NCBI GenBank assembly: GCA_964521625.1
Contig: CAZFSM010000018.1
Coordinates: 1-64,000 of the forward strand
DNA length: 64,000 nt
Direction of reading: 5' to 3'
DNA from: UBA1444 sp964521625
GTDB taxonomy: Bacteria; Bacillota; Negativicutes; UBA1444
Positions 27,006-37,200 of this stretch are shown here, piece by piece. The notes beneath the pieces are model-generated. The model saw only the letters and a list, made by a program, of their open reading frames with translations. It searched no databases and was not told the DNA's origin. The first letter of the stretch is position 1. Each line of letters begins with the position of its first letter. Made by a program: the position numbers and the translations under genes.

Positions 27006-27997
27006 TGCAAATGCTGATTGCGTTCGCCGTGGTCGCGACCATTGCTGCCGCCGGTTATATCGGAGGAGCCATGCCGGGGCTACAGTTTATCTTCGGCGTT
27101 GTTCTGCCACTACTAGCCATCATTGTGTTTTTGGTCGGTTTCGTGCGAAAAATCTGGAACTGGGCCCAAACGCCGGTACCTTTCTGTATCGCTACCACTG
27201 TTGGTCAGCAAAAATCCCTGCCCTGGATTACCCAGGACAAGGTAGGCAATCCATCGGATACGTCCGGTGTTGTCCGTCGGATGGCCGGCGAGATTTTCCT
27301 GTTTCGCTCGCTGTTCCGCAATGTGAAGGCGGAAATCGGCCCGGACGGCTGGATTGGCTACCAGTTCGAAAAATGGCTCTGGCTATTTGCCGTTTTGTTT
27401 CATTGGTCATTCCTGTTCGTCGTGATCCGCCATCTGCGATTTTTCTTCGTACCGACGCCGGCACTGGTCATGGGGCTGGAGCATATAGATGGCTTTCTGT
27501 TACTCGACCTGCAGCCGCTGTTCTTGTCAGGCATCTTGCTGCTGTTTGGCGTGAGTGCCCTGTACCTGCGCCGGATGGTGATTCCTCAAGTGCGGTACAT
27601 CTCTCATGGCATTGATTTTGTACCGCTGTTTCTGATTGGCGGGATTGCCCTTAGCGGGATCCTGCTGCGTTATGTTTGGCCGACCGACGTTGTGGCCGTA
27701 AAGTCGATGACGATGGGCTGGGTTACATTGAATCCTGTATTGCCGGCCAACATCAGCCCACTGTTTTTCGCCCACCTTACGCTGGTTTCGGCACTGTTGG
27801 CCTGGTTCCCCTTCAGCAAGCTGATGCACATGGGCGGCGTTTTTCTCAGCCCCACCCGCAACCAACGGGCCAATTCACGTGAAGTTCGCCATATCAACCC
27901 CTGGAACTACCCGGTCCATACCCATACCTATGCAGAGTACGAAGATGAATTCCGTGATAAAATGAAAGGGTGCGGGCTACCGGTCGACAAACAGTAA
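27005..27997 (+). CDS. dsrM: DsrM, canonical NarI-like cytochrome b of DsrMKJOP
   Basis: A 330-residue membrane cytochrome b. The segments VPFCIATTVGQQKSLPWI, FPFSKLMHMGGVFLSPTRN and HINPWNYPV are hallmarks of DsrM as I know it from sulfate reducers. It binds two b hemes and exchanges electrons with menaquinone and DsrK. It is placed last, after dsrP, whereas the common order is dsrM-K-J-O-P, so the operon is permuted to K-J-O-P-M. Confidence 0.92.
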   Translation: MQMLIAFAVVATIAAAGYIGGAMPGLQFIFGVVLPLLAIIVFLVGFVRKIWNWAQTPVPFCIATTVGQQKSLPWITQDKVGNPSDTSGVVRRMAGEIFLFRSLFRNVKAEIGPDGWIGYQFEKWLWLFAVLFHWSFLFVVIRHLRFFFVPTPALVMGLEHIDGFLLLDLQPLFLSGILLLFGVSALYLRRMVIPQVRYISHGIDFVPLFLIGGIALSGILLRYVWPTDVVAVKSMTMGWVTLNPVLPANISPLFFAHLTLVSALLAWFPFSKLMHMGGVFLSPTRNQRANSREVRHINPWNYPVHTHTYAEYEDEFRDKMKGCGLPVDKQ

Positions 27998-28027
27998 GTT
28001 TGGACAGCCAGGCAAAGCAGTTTGCAT

Positions 28028-28073
28028 GCCGGCGTGCTGTCGGTCGGTGAAATCCGACACGGCAGTCGCCGGC
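28028..28073 (+). promoter_or_regulatory. Imperfect stem-loop between dsrM and resB
   Basis: GCCGGC at 28028-28033 can pair with GCCGGC at 28068-28073, and the interior TCGG / CCGA strengthens the stem. No T tract follows. It may be an RNA processing or stability element between the dsr and heme-attachment genes. Confidence 0.35.
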
Positions 28074-28121
28074 TGTTCGCGTTAAATCGGTTTGAGCGGG
28101 AAAGAGAGGCGATTTATTGTT

Positions 28122-29081
28122 ATGCTGGCTGCACTGCTTACTATTGGATTGATTCTGGCAGCTGCTCTATTTGGTGGCATAGTGCCGCAGGGGCTGCCAG
28201 CGGAAGCTTATCTGGACCGCTTTGGCAAATCGTTCGGTCGGATTTTTTTAACGCTGGGTCTGGATGATATTTACCGCACCAAGGGCTTTTTGCTATTGGG
28301 GCTGCTGTTATTCGCCCAGTTGGCGGTTTGTACCGGCAAACGGATTTCACTGCTGCGCGGCGGCGTTAAAACCTGGCTGATTGGTTCTGTACTGATGCAT
28401 GTCGGACTACTGGTTTTTCTGGTTTCCACCGGGATCAGTCTTTGGTGGGGGCACAACATGATGGTGGAGATTCCCGAAGGGAAAACCATGTCGCTGACCC
28501 AGCAGGGAGTTCCCTTTGATATCCGCCTGGACCGATTTACAATCGACTACTATCCGGACAGCCATGCCGTACGGCAGTACCGCAGCGACGTGGTACTGAC
28601 CCGGGCAGGCCAGGAACTGAGACGCGGCAGTCTGGAAGTGAATGAACCGCTCAGCCATGAAGGGGCGAAAATTTTTCAGATGAGTTATGGCTGGTTGGTA
28701 GAAGGGTCGGTGCGACAATTGCCGGACGGCAAAGCAGAACCGTTCTCGCTTGCCAATGGGGGTTGGCTCGATTCGCTTGGACCGGACAAAGACCGGCTGC
28801 GGGCCGTGATTGTAGCAGACCCGGCTAAACAGTCCGCCCGCCCGCCTGAAGTTGTTTTTGTTTTGCTGAAGGAATCGGGGGCGCGGCAGACGGCGGTTGT
28901 TACGCAGGGTGGCTCGATTAAGGACGCGAAAGTGGAAATTCGTTTTGAGCGGCTGCGGCGATATTCTGGCCTGCAGGTGAAGCAAGATCCCGGTGTAAGC
29001 GGCATTTTCGGCGGACTGACGCTGGCGCTGCTCGGGTTATTGCTCCGCTATGCGCCGCTGGGAGGAAACAAAACAGTATGA
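28122..29081 (+). CDS. resB: ResB/Ccs1-like cytochrome c biogenesis protein
   Basis: A protein of about 319 residues with three N-terminal helices, a large periplasmic domain and a C-terminal helix, as in short ResB-like proteins. With the next gene it forms System II, which carries heme out and attaches it to CXXCH motifs. A TTG at 28092 is an alternative start. Its stop overlaps ccsA by four bases. DsrJ, encoded four genes upstream, is the obvious local client. Confidence 0.82.
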   Translation: MLAALLTIGLILAAALFGGIVPQGLPAEAYLDRFGKSFGRIFLTLGLDDIYRTKGFLLLGLLLFAQLAVCTGKRISLLRGGVKTWLIGSVLMHVGLLVFLVSTGISLWWGHNMMVEIPEGKTMSLTQQGVPFDIRLDRFTIDYYPDSHAVRQYRSDVVLTRAGQELRRGSLEVNEPLSHEGAKIFQMSYGWLVEGSVRQLPDGKAEPFSLANGGWLDSLGPDKDRLRAVIVADPAKQSARPPEVVFVLLKESGARQTAVVTQGGSIKDAKVEIRFERLRRYSGLQVKQDPGVSGIFGGLTLALLGLLLRYAPLGGNKTV

Positions 29082-29911
29082 TTCAATGGGAAACGATGTT
29101 GTTGCTATTCGTATTTGTGGTCTATGCCGTCGCCACGATCAGCTTTTCACTCCGCTACTGGCTGCGCAACAACCGGCTGGTTGCAGCGGGAATGTTGATG
29201 CTTGGCGGGGCCTTTTCCCTGCACAGCGGGCTGCTGTTGGTGCGCGGGATTGCCGCCGGACGGCTGCCATTCAGCAATCTGTATGAATTCACCCTGGTTT
29301 TTGCCTGGATCACGACGCTATTGTTTCTTTGCTGCGCGGTCCGGTTTCGCCTGTTAGCGGCAGCGCCGCTGGCAATGTCGCTGACGACCCTGCTGGTTGG
29401 CATTGCCGCAATGATGCCGCGGGATATCCGTCCGCTAATGCCGGCTTTGCGCAGTGGCTGGCTGCAGTCGCATGTGGCTGCGGGAGTTCTGGCATACGGG
29501 GCGCTGGCTGTTTCCGCCGTGCTTGCTGTTGTCCTGTTGACCCGGGCGGAGCAGCAGGAAGCAACCGACTCTGCTGACTGGCTGGAAAAATATTGGCGGA
29601 TGCCATCGGTGGCGGAGTTGGAACGCTACGTTCATGGACTGATTCTGTTCGGATTTTTCTTTCTGTCGGTGCTGCTGGTGACAGGAGCCGTGTGGGCCGA
29701 GGAAACATGGGGGCGCTGGTGGGGCTGGGACCCCAAAGAAATCTGGGCGCTGATCACCTGGCTGATTTATCTCGTCTATTTGCATGGCCGCAGCCGGTTA
29801 GGCTGGACCGGACAGGCAACCGCCTGGTTCTCGGCATTCGGTTTTATTGCGGTGATGTTCACTTTGTTTGGTGTCACCTATCTGTTACCGGGGTTGCACA
29901 GCTATAAATAA
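29078..29911 (+). CDS. ccsA: CcsA/ResC cytochrome c synthase subunit
   Basis: A 277-residue membrane protein with about eight helices. The tryptophan-rich heme-handling motif WGRWWGWDPKEIWALITW near residue 207 is diagnostic of the CcsA/CcmF/CcmC superfamily. It works with ResB in periplasmic heme ligation. The coupling to ResB and the dsr operon suggests dedicated maturation of DsrJ. Confidence 0.9.
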   Translation: MIQWETMLLLFVFVVYAVATISFSLRYWLRNNRLVAAGMLMLGGAFSLHSGLLLVRGIAAGRLPFSNLYEFTLVFAWITTLLFLCCAVRFRLLAAAPLAMSLTTLLVGIAAMMPRDIRPLMPALRSGWLQSHVAAGVLAYGALAVSAVLAVVLLTRAEQQEATDSADWLEKYWRMPSVAELERYVHGLILFGFFFLSVLLVTGAVWAEETWGRWWGWDPKEIWALITWLIYLVYLHGRSRLGWTGQATAWFSAFGFIAVMFTLFGVTYLLPGLHSYK

Positions 29912-29928
29912 CAACACGAAAAAAGGCC

Positions 29929-29950
29929 GTCCCGATTGGGGCGGCCTTAA
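29929..29950 (-). terminator. Terminator hairpin between ccsA and the zinc-ribbon gene
   Basis: The stem AAGGCCG...CGGCCTT is followed on the minus strand by a run of six Ts, so it fits termination of the minus-strand zinc-ribbon transcript best. It may also stop the plus-strand operon less efficiently. Confidence 0.65.
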
Positions 29951-30009
29951 CGATACAGCGGATGGACTGACGGAGCCTGCGTCCGCGACGTGCCTCGCTG
30001 GGTTAAGAC

Positions 30010-30315
30010 TTATCGACCGAAGCCGCGAGTCTTTTGGAAGCAGTCCCGGCAATAAACCGGACGGTCGCTACGCGGGGCAAACGGAACCTGAGTTTCACAG
30101 CCGCACTCGGCGCAGACTGCAGGGTGCATTTGACGCTCGCCGCCTTGGCTATTTCCGCCGCCAAAGTTACCGCGTTGTTTACGAGCGGAGCGGCAGGTGG
30201 GGCAACGGCCCGGCTCGTTTTGGAATCCTTTTTCAGCATAGAACTCTTGTTCACGCGCGGTGAATTCGAAGTCGACGCCGCAATCTCTACATTTCAGAAC
30301 TTTGTCTTCCATCAT
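30010..30315 (-). CDS. Small zinc-ribbon protein
   Basis: A 101-residue soluble protein with four CXXC-type knuckles. The first pair (CRDCG near 9 and CPTC near 35) forms the N-terminal zinc-ribbon of the zf-Tbcl kind. The second pair (CAECGCE and CRDCF) lies at the C-terminus. A glycine-rich linker (GGGNSQGG) joins them. AGAGGAGG lies seven bases before the first ATG. Similar proteins are widespread and uncharacterised; nucleic-acid binding is only a guess. Confidence 0.75.
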   Translation of the reverse strand: MMEDKVLKCRDCGVDFEFTAREQEFYAEKGFQNEPGRCPTCRSARKQRGNFGGGNSQGGERQMHPAVCAECGCETQVPFAPRSDRPVYCRDCFQKTRGFGR

Positions 30316-30546
30316 GAATAATCCTCCTCTGTCTCCCTGCACAGCGGACTCGGACGGCGTGGCTTTTCGACCTCTCCGGCAGGCAAACGAGAAGAGGGGA
30401 ATGGGCACGGGTCACGGGAACGAATATTGGGCAGGTACGCACGAAAGTATAGTAGTGCGCAATAATAACTATAGCAAAATCAAAATGGAACGTCAATGAA
30501 TTTTCAATAAATTTGCAGAACCGCTACACTGGCAGAATCGCGCCAT

Positions 30547-31227
30547 TTAATTGCTGTTTTTGCTATAACGGAACACGGGGCGCCCGACGGCGCCATAGGA
30601 GGCCTCTTTGCTGAGATGCCCGATGTCGCAGAAATAATCAAGATATTTGCGGACGCTCACGCGGGAAATGCCGACCTGTCGTGAAAGCTCGTCGGTTGTA
30701 AAAGGGGCGGTCAGCTCCTGGAGACAGGAGTTTATCATCGCCAGAGTATGTCGATCAAGTCCCTTGGGCAACTGTCCTGCTTCGATTTCAGCAGGCTCTT
30801 TGCTCAGGATGCGGTTATCCAGATCCTGTTGAGTGAGTTTTTCATGATTTTTCAGCAGATTGGACCGCTGGCCGTAACTTTGCAGTGCATGCCGCAAGCG
30901 TTCAAAATCGAAAGGTTTGATCAGGTAGTCAACTGCGCCGTTGCGTAGTGCCAACTGGATGCTATTGCTGTCGCGTGCGGCGGAAACGACGAGGACATCA
31001 ACCGGACAGCGAAGCTCGCGCACTTTGGCCAGCATTTCCAGCCCATTCATTCCCGGCATGTAAATATCGAGCAGCATGAGATCAATATTGCCTTTTTCTA
31101 AAAAACCGAGGGCTTCTTTGGCATCGTTGGCAATGCCGGCGACCGTGAAATCGGCCATGCTCTGAATTAGGCGACTGTTCAAACTGGCTACCATCGGATC
31201 GTCTTCGACGATTAAAATGCGGATCAT
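30547..31227 (-). CDS. Response regulator, CitB/DcuR type
   Basis: A 226-residue regulator. The receiver domain (about 1-122) has acidic residues VEDD, phosphoacceptor Asp in LMLLDIYMPGMNG and the conserved lysine in LIKPF. The C-terminal part carries a helix-turn-helix (FTTDELSRQVGISRVSVRKYLDY) like CitB, DcuR and MalR. It overlaps the kinase gene by four bases. Targets are probably carboxylate uptake or fermentation genes, but none lies next to it. Confidence 0.88.
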   Translation of the reverse strand: MIRILIVEDDPMVASLNSRLIQSMADFTVAGIANDAKEALGFLEKGNIDLMLLDIYMPGMNGLEMLAKVRELRCPVDVLVVSAARDSNSIQLALRNGAVDYLIKPFDFERLRHALQSYGQRSNLLKNHEKLTQQDLDNRILSKEPAEIEAGQLPKGLDRHTLAMINSCLQELTAPFTTDELSRQVGISRVSVRKYLDYFCDIGHLSKEASYGAVGRPVFRYSKNSN

Positions 31228-32918
31228 GGTACTTCATCACCTCGGTATTCGTTCATATGATAAGGGATTGTAACACGGAAAACGGTGCCATGTACTGGCG
31301 ATGAGTCCAGCGTGATCAGGCCGTTGCGGCGAGCCAGAACCTTTTTTACGAGAGCCAGGCCAAAACCGCGATTGGCGGCTTTGGTGGAAAATCCTTTTTC
31401 AAAAATGGATGCCTGTATGTCTGGCGGAATGCCAAATCCTTCATCCTGTACCACAATAAAAAGTTGGTTATTGTCAAATGTCAGGTTGAGTGTAACCTGT
31501 TTTCGGTTTGCGGCTGGCAGGGCCTCCATCGCGTTATCTACCAGGTTGCCGATCAAAGTAACCAGGTCGTTGGTGAAATCGATGTTTTCCAGATTGGGGA
31601 CAAAAGAATCTGCCTGCAGCCGCAGATAGACGCCCAACTCACGGGCGCGGCTGAGTTTGCCAATCCAGAAGCCAGCCAGAATGGGATCTTTGATGCGCTG
31701 GGCGACAAAATCGGTTTCTTCCTCCTGTTCCGAGGAAATCCGGGCAATATATTCCAACAGATCGTCATAGCATTTCAGGCGCACCATGCCCATGATGACA
31801 TGGAGTTTATTCATGAAATCGTGAGTTTGTGAACGGAGCGCTTCGACATAGTTTTTGACGCCGGTAAGTTCTTCCGCCATCTGTTTGATTTCGGAGCGGT
31901 CACGGAAAGCAGCGATGGCAGCAACTGTTTTACTCTCAACGTTGACAGGAACCCGGTTCATCACAACCGCAGTGCCGTTGAGTATTTCTTCCCTATCGTA
32001 TTCAGCCGACCGGCTTTTGATTACGTCCAGCAAATGAGTGTTGGGCATAACGGTCTCAACTGCCTGATTCAACAGTTTTTCGCGTTGCCCATCCATATCG
32101 AGGATTCGCAGTGCTTCTTCATTGACCAACGTAATATTGCCGGTGTTGTCGATCGCGACGATACCTTCGCGGACGGAATGGAGCATGGCATCTCGTTCCT
32201 GCAGCAGTCGCGCAATGGCGAAAGGTTCAAGACCAAACAAGGTGTCCTTAATGTTTTTGGCAAGGAACAGTGCTCCAATCATGCCCAAAATCAGTCCGAA
32301 ACAACTGGCGAAGATGACAGTGAATCGACTTTCGCCGAGGGCTTCGGCCACACTTTCAGCAGCGAGGCCCACGGCGACTGTGCCGATGGCAGCGCCGTCC
32401 GTTCCGATAATTGGGCTGGTTGATCGCAGAAAATATCCTTTGGATACGTGCTGGATAAAAATATAATCCTTGGTGTTCAGGGGAAGACCGGCATCGTCCC
32501 AGATTGCCTGTTCAAGCAAAGTTTGCGGTGAAGAACGGTAACGGATCCTGCCCTGAATATCATAGACGATAAAATCGGCTTTGGCCACGTTGCCCAGCAA
32601 TACTGTCCAATTGGCTATTTCCGGTAAGTGGTCCTGTGTCGACAAAGCCCCAACGATTGACGGAGAGTGGGCGACAATCTGGGCAATCCGTGCGGCATTT
32701 TCTCCCATAACTTCTTCGACGATTTCGTAGACTTTGTCGGAAATCAAAACATAAGTCGCGAATAAAGATGACGCTACAACGACCCAAACCAACAAGATGA
32801 TTTTGGACTCCAGTGTCAACAGCTTTCGCCCTGGCGTAGCGATCCGACTGCCAGGCATTGATAAAGCCGAATTGGTCAGTTTGGCAGAATTCGGTTTGCG
32901 GCCAAATAAAAAATTCAT
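31224..32918 (-). CDS. Sensor histidine kinase, CitA/DcuS type
   Basis: A 564-residue membrane kinase. A first helix lies at about 38-60, a periplasmic PDC-type sensor domain at about 65-195 and a second helix at about 198-220. A PAS domain follows (about 235-345). The DHp helix has HDFMNKLHVIMG and the ATPase domain shows NLVDNAMEAL, DEGFGIP and GFGLALVKK. This is the layout of carboxylate sensors. No good Shine-Dalgarno lies ahead of ATG 32918, so the true start might be further downstream. Confidence 0.87.
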   Translation of the reverse strand: MNFLFGRKPNSAKLTNSALSMPGSRIATPGRKLLTLESKIILLVWVVVASSLFATYVLISDKVYEIVEEVMGENAARIAQIVAHSPSIVGALSTQDHLPEIANWTVLLGNVAKADFIVYDIQGRIRYRSSPQTLLEQAIWDDAGLPLNTKDYIFIQHVSKGYFLRSTSPIIGTDGAAIGTVAVGLAAESVAEALGESRFTVIFASCFGLILGMIGALFLAKNIKDTLFGLEPFAIARLLQERDAMLHSVREGIVAIDNTGNITLVNEEALRILDMDGQREKLLNQAVETVMPNTHLLDVIKSRSAEYDREEILNGTAVVMNRVPVNVESKTVAAIAAFRDRSEIKQMAEELTGVKNYVEALRSQTHDFMNKLHVIMGMVRLKCYDDLLEYIARISSEQEEETDFVAQRIKDPILAGFWIGKLSRARELGVYLRLQADSFVPNLENIDFTNDLVTLIGNLVDNAMEALPAANRKQVTLNLTFDNNQLFIVVQDEGFGIPPDIQASIFEKGFSTKAANRGFGLALVKKVLARRNGLITLDSSPVHGTVFRVTIPYHMNEYRGDEVP

Positions 32919-33127
32919 AATATCAGCAGAATTCGCTACGCATCAAGGGAATCCTGCAAAGCGGTCGAACGGCTGGCGGTAAAAGACGTTGTAAAATGCA
33001 AATGAACAGAAGGATTCTAAGAAGATTTTTCGAACCTTTATATTATTGAAAGCAATGACGGAATATTGCTACATTGCTGAAAAGCGGAATGCTGCGACCG
33101 AAACGAACGATGCGAGGGGGATCTTTC

Positions 33128-34213
33128 ATGAAACTGCTGACTCGTTGCGGGCTTGTCCTTATAATTTTAGTATTGCTAGGGCTGTCAGGATTCGGCTGCG
33201 GCAAAAAACTGCCGACCGATGAATCGCCATTGGTGGTGCAAGCGGAGACAATCCAGGCGGGGCTGCAGACAGCTTCGTTTACTTATGCCGGCGATGTACG
33301 GGGCCGCTACGAAAGCCAGTTCGCGTTTCAGGCCGGCGGCCGGATCAATGAACGTCTGGTCAACAATGGAGATAAGGTGGCCGCCGGTCAGGCGCTGATG
33401 AGGATTGACCTGGCCGATCTGAAGACGCAGCTTGATCGGAGCAAGGCAGATCTAGTGGCTGCCCAGGCAGATTATCATTTGAGCGAACTTAACTATAATC
33501 GCTATAAGGAACTATCCAAAAGGGATGTCATCAGTAAAGGGGAATTTGACAGCTATACGGCGCAATTCCAGGTAGCCACGGCCAAGTTGCGGGCGGCGGA
33601 AGCTGCCTATCGACAAACCGGGCAGCTCTATGGTTATGGTACGCTGGTTGCGGATGCCGATGGTGTGATTGCCGATATCAAAGTTGAAGCCGGGCAGGTT
33701 GTTTCGGCCGGACAGGCGGCGCTGACCCTGGTGCGCGCCGGTGAAATGGAAGTGCAGATTAATGTGCCGGAACAGCGGGTCGACGAAATCCGCAAGGCGC
33801 ACAAGATTCGGGTCGGTTTTTGGGCGATGCCGACGCTCGAAGTAGACGGGGTGATTCGTGAAGTGGCCGCCCTAGCCGACTCATCAACTCGCACGTATAT
33901 GGTCAGGGTAGGCATTCCGCAAATGGATATCGTGAAGTTTGGCATGTCGGCAACAGTCAAGGTCTGGGCGGGAGATACTGCAACCAAGATGATCCTGCCG
34001 ATGGCAGCGGTTTATCAGACCGGCAACAAACCCAATCTCTGGCTGGTTGAAAATGGGGTATTACGGTTGCAGCCGGTAGAACTGGGCGATTTTCTGTCAG
34101 ATGGCATTGTAATCCGCTCGGGGCTAAAACCGGGTGACATGGTAGTGACCGCTGGGGTGCAGAAGTTGCGGGAAGGACAGAAAGTAAAGGTCTGGGATGG
34201 TGCCAAGCTATGA
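33128..34213 (+). CDS. RND efflux periplasmic adaptor (membrane fusion protein)
   Basis: A 361-residue HlyD/AcrA-family lipoprotein-like adaptor. The signal sequence ends at LSGFGC, an imperfect lipobox. The biotinyl-lipoyl halves (GRINERLVNNGDKVAAGQ and VIADIKVEAGQVVSAGQ) flank an alpha-hairpin of about 60 residues, followed by beta-barrel and C-terminal domains. ATG 33128 lies behind GAGGGGGAT. It overlaps the pump gene by four bases and is divergent from the two-component system. Confidence 0.88.
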   Translation: MKLLTRCGLVLIILVLLGLSGFGCGKKLPTDESPLVVQAETIQAGLQTASFTYAGDVRGRYESQFAFQAGGRINERLVNNGDKVAAGQALMRIDLADLKTQLDRSKADLVAAQADYHLSELNYNRYKELSKRDVISKGEFDSYTAQFQVATAKLRAAEAAYRQTGQLYGYGTLVADADGVIADIKVEAGQVVSAGQAALTLVRAGEMEVQINVPEQRVDEIRKAHKIRVGFWAMPTLEVDGVIREVAALADSSTRTYMVRVGIPQMDIVKFGMSATVKVWAGDTATKMILPMAAVYQTGNKPNLWLVENGVLRLQPVELGDFLSDGIVIRSGLKPGDMVVTAGVQKLREGQKVKVWDGAKL

Positions 34214-37200
34214 AGGAACAGGGTTTCAACCTTAGTGCATGGGCCCTGAATCACCGGTCCCTGATGCTTTTTGTGATGGTACTGGTCTTTGTTACCGGTG
34301 TGATGTCCTATTTCCGGTTGGGGCGCGAAGAAGACCCTGGTTTTGTAATTCGCACGATGGTGGTGCAGGCTCAGTGGCCAGGGGCCTCGGCCAAAGAAGT
34401 CGAAGAGCAGGTTACTGACAAAATCGAGAAGAAAATTCAGGAACTGTCCGGCCTGGATAACGTCACGAGTTATTCCCAACCGGGCAGGGCAACCATCTTT
34501 GTTAATTTGCGCGACCAGGTGACGGCAAAAGAAGTCTGGCCGTCCTGGGTCAAAGTGAGGAATCTGATCAAGGATATTACCCCCTCTTTACCGGAAGGGG
34601 TCGTGGGGCCTTTTTTTAATGATACGTTCGGTGACGTGTACGGATCGATCTATGCCCTGACTGGAGACGGGTTTTCCCTAGCCCAACTGGAACGGCAGGC
34701 CGACTCGATCCGGCTGTTACTGCTCAATGTGCCGCAAGTCAGCAAGGTCGATCTGATCGGAGTTCAGCCCCAACGAATTTATGTTGAAGTCGAGAACAGT
34801 AAACTGGCCACGCTTGGGCTTGATCCCGATACAGTCATCGCGGCTCTGCAACGACAAAATGCGATGAAAGCATCAGGCCGCATCGAAACGACCAGTGATA
34901 ACATTTACCTGCGAGTGACCGGCATTTTTTCCACCGTAGATAATATCCGCAATATTGCCATCCAGAAAAATGGCCGGTTGTTCCGGCTCGGCGACATTGC
35001 CAGCGTGACCCGGGGCTATCCGGATCCACCGCAGCCGATGTTCTATTTTAACGGCAAACCAGCGATTGCGGTCACGGTGGCGATGGAAACCGGCGGCAAC
35101 GTGCTGGAGTTGGGCGAAGGACTCAAAAAGGCTATTGGTCGAATAAACCGGGAAATTCCGGCGGGGATGCAAATCAGCCAGGTATCAGACCAACCCAAAG
35201 TGGTCGAAGAATCGATCGGTGAGTTTACCCAGTCTTTAGGTGAGGCGGTAATCATCGTGTTGGCGGTTTGCTTCCTGAGCCTGGGTGTGCGAGCGGGACT
35301 GGTCGTACTGGTCAGCATGCCGCTCGTGCTGTGCGCCGTTTTTTTAGCCATGGAAGCAATGGGCATCACCTTGCAGAAGATATCACTGGGAGCGCTGATT
35401 ATAGCACTCGGCTTGCTTGTTGACGATGCGATGATCGCCGTGGAAATGATGGAATGCAAACTGGAAGAAGGCTGGGCCAAAGATAAGGCCGCCGAGTTTG
35501 CCTATACCGCTACTGCGTTTCCGATGCTGACCGGCACATTGGTTACGGCGGCAGGTTTTATGCCGGTGGCATTTTCGGCTGGCGGCGCCTCTGAATACTG
35601 CGGTTCGATGTTCTGGGTCATCACTATTGCCTTGGTGTCTTCCTGGTTGGTGGCGGTAACCGTGATTCCGTTGGTGGGACAGTGGCTGTTGAAAGCTCGT
35701 CAGCATCTGGCGGTACAAGAAGGAGCGGAAAAACCGCCAGATTCCAAATTCGTGAAACGTTTTCGGCTTTTATTGGATAAATCATTGCATCATCGCTGGT
35801 TGGTCATTGGGACAACCATCGGCGTTTTTGTCATCGCGTTGTTAGGCATGGTGCTGGTGCGCAAGGAATTTTTTCCGCCATCGACCCGACCAGAGCTGAT
35901 TGTTGAACTGACATTGCCGACCGGCGCTTCGATCCACGCAACCGATAAGGAAATGAAGCGGATTACGGATTTGCTGAAACAGGAGCCGGATGTTCTGAAT
36001 GTCTCCGGTTATGTGGCCCAGTCGGCGCCCCGGTTTGTATTGGTGCAGGATAGTTCGATGGCAGCCGACAATTATGGCCAGTTGATCGTTTTGACGGATG
36101 GAGCGGCAGGACGGGATCGCCTGCGAAAAAAAGTCGAGACGGATTGGTCTGCTCAGTTTCCCAATGTGCGGCTAAATACCAAAGTCTTATCAAACGGACC
36201 GCCGTCACCATTTCCGGTGATGCTGAGGGTGGTCGGCGAAAAACACGAGCTGGTGCAAAATCTGGCTGATCAAGTCAGGCAGACACTGACCAGGAATCCG
36301 GCGGTTACCGGAGTGGTATTCGACTGGTTTGAAAAAAGTCCGGTAGCCGTGCTGGAAGTCGACCAGGATAAAGCCCGGGCGTTGGGCATGGACAATGCTA
36401 CATTGGCGACCAGCCTGCAGGCCAGTTTGTCCGGAATCACCGTGTCTGAATTCCGCGAACGCGACAAAACCATCCCAATCATCGTCCGCAACGACACCAG
36501 CCGCTGGAAGCAGGTCGACAATTTGCGCAACTTGTATGTCAATGTCGATGCGGCTGCCGGTAAATATGTTCCGTTGGAGCAAGTTGCTCATGTTCGCTAT
36601 GCGCAGGAACACGAACTGATCTGGCGGCGCAATGTACTGCCGACGATCACTGTCCAGGCTTCAATCCGGCCGGGGTTGCTCGGGAATGACGTCGCGATGG
36701 CCGTGCTAAAAGAGCTGGAACCGCTGAACGAATCTCTGCCGCCCGGCTATCGAATTGAAGCAGCTGGCGACTTGGAGGCCAGTGAAAAATCCGGCAAGGA
36801 ACTGGCGGGAGTTTACCCGATGTTGCTCGGTGTAGTCATGTTGTTGCTGATGTTCCAACTGCAGAGCATATCCCGGATGGTGCTGGTTCTCTTGACGGCG
36901 CCGCTTGGCATGATCGGAGTCAGCATTTTCCTGCTGCTGTTACAGCGCCCGCTGGGGTTTGTCACGCAACTGGGGATCATCGCCCTGTCCGGTATGATCA
37001 TTCGTAATTCGGTTATCTTGATCGACCAGATCGAGAAGCATATTGCCGAAGGTGAAAAACCATGGGATGCGATTGTCGATTCGGCGATCATCCGGTTCCG
37101 GCCGATCATGTTGACGGCGGCAGCGGCGATTTTGGCAATGATCCCGCTGATTGGCAGCACGTTCTGGGGGCCCATGGCAGTGGCAATCATGGGAGGCCTT

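Noticed and set aside
26998..27615. A 205-codon plus-strand frame inside dsrM.
   Set aside because: It is an out-of-frame shadow of the canonical DsrM coding sequence, with no independent ribosome site.
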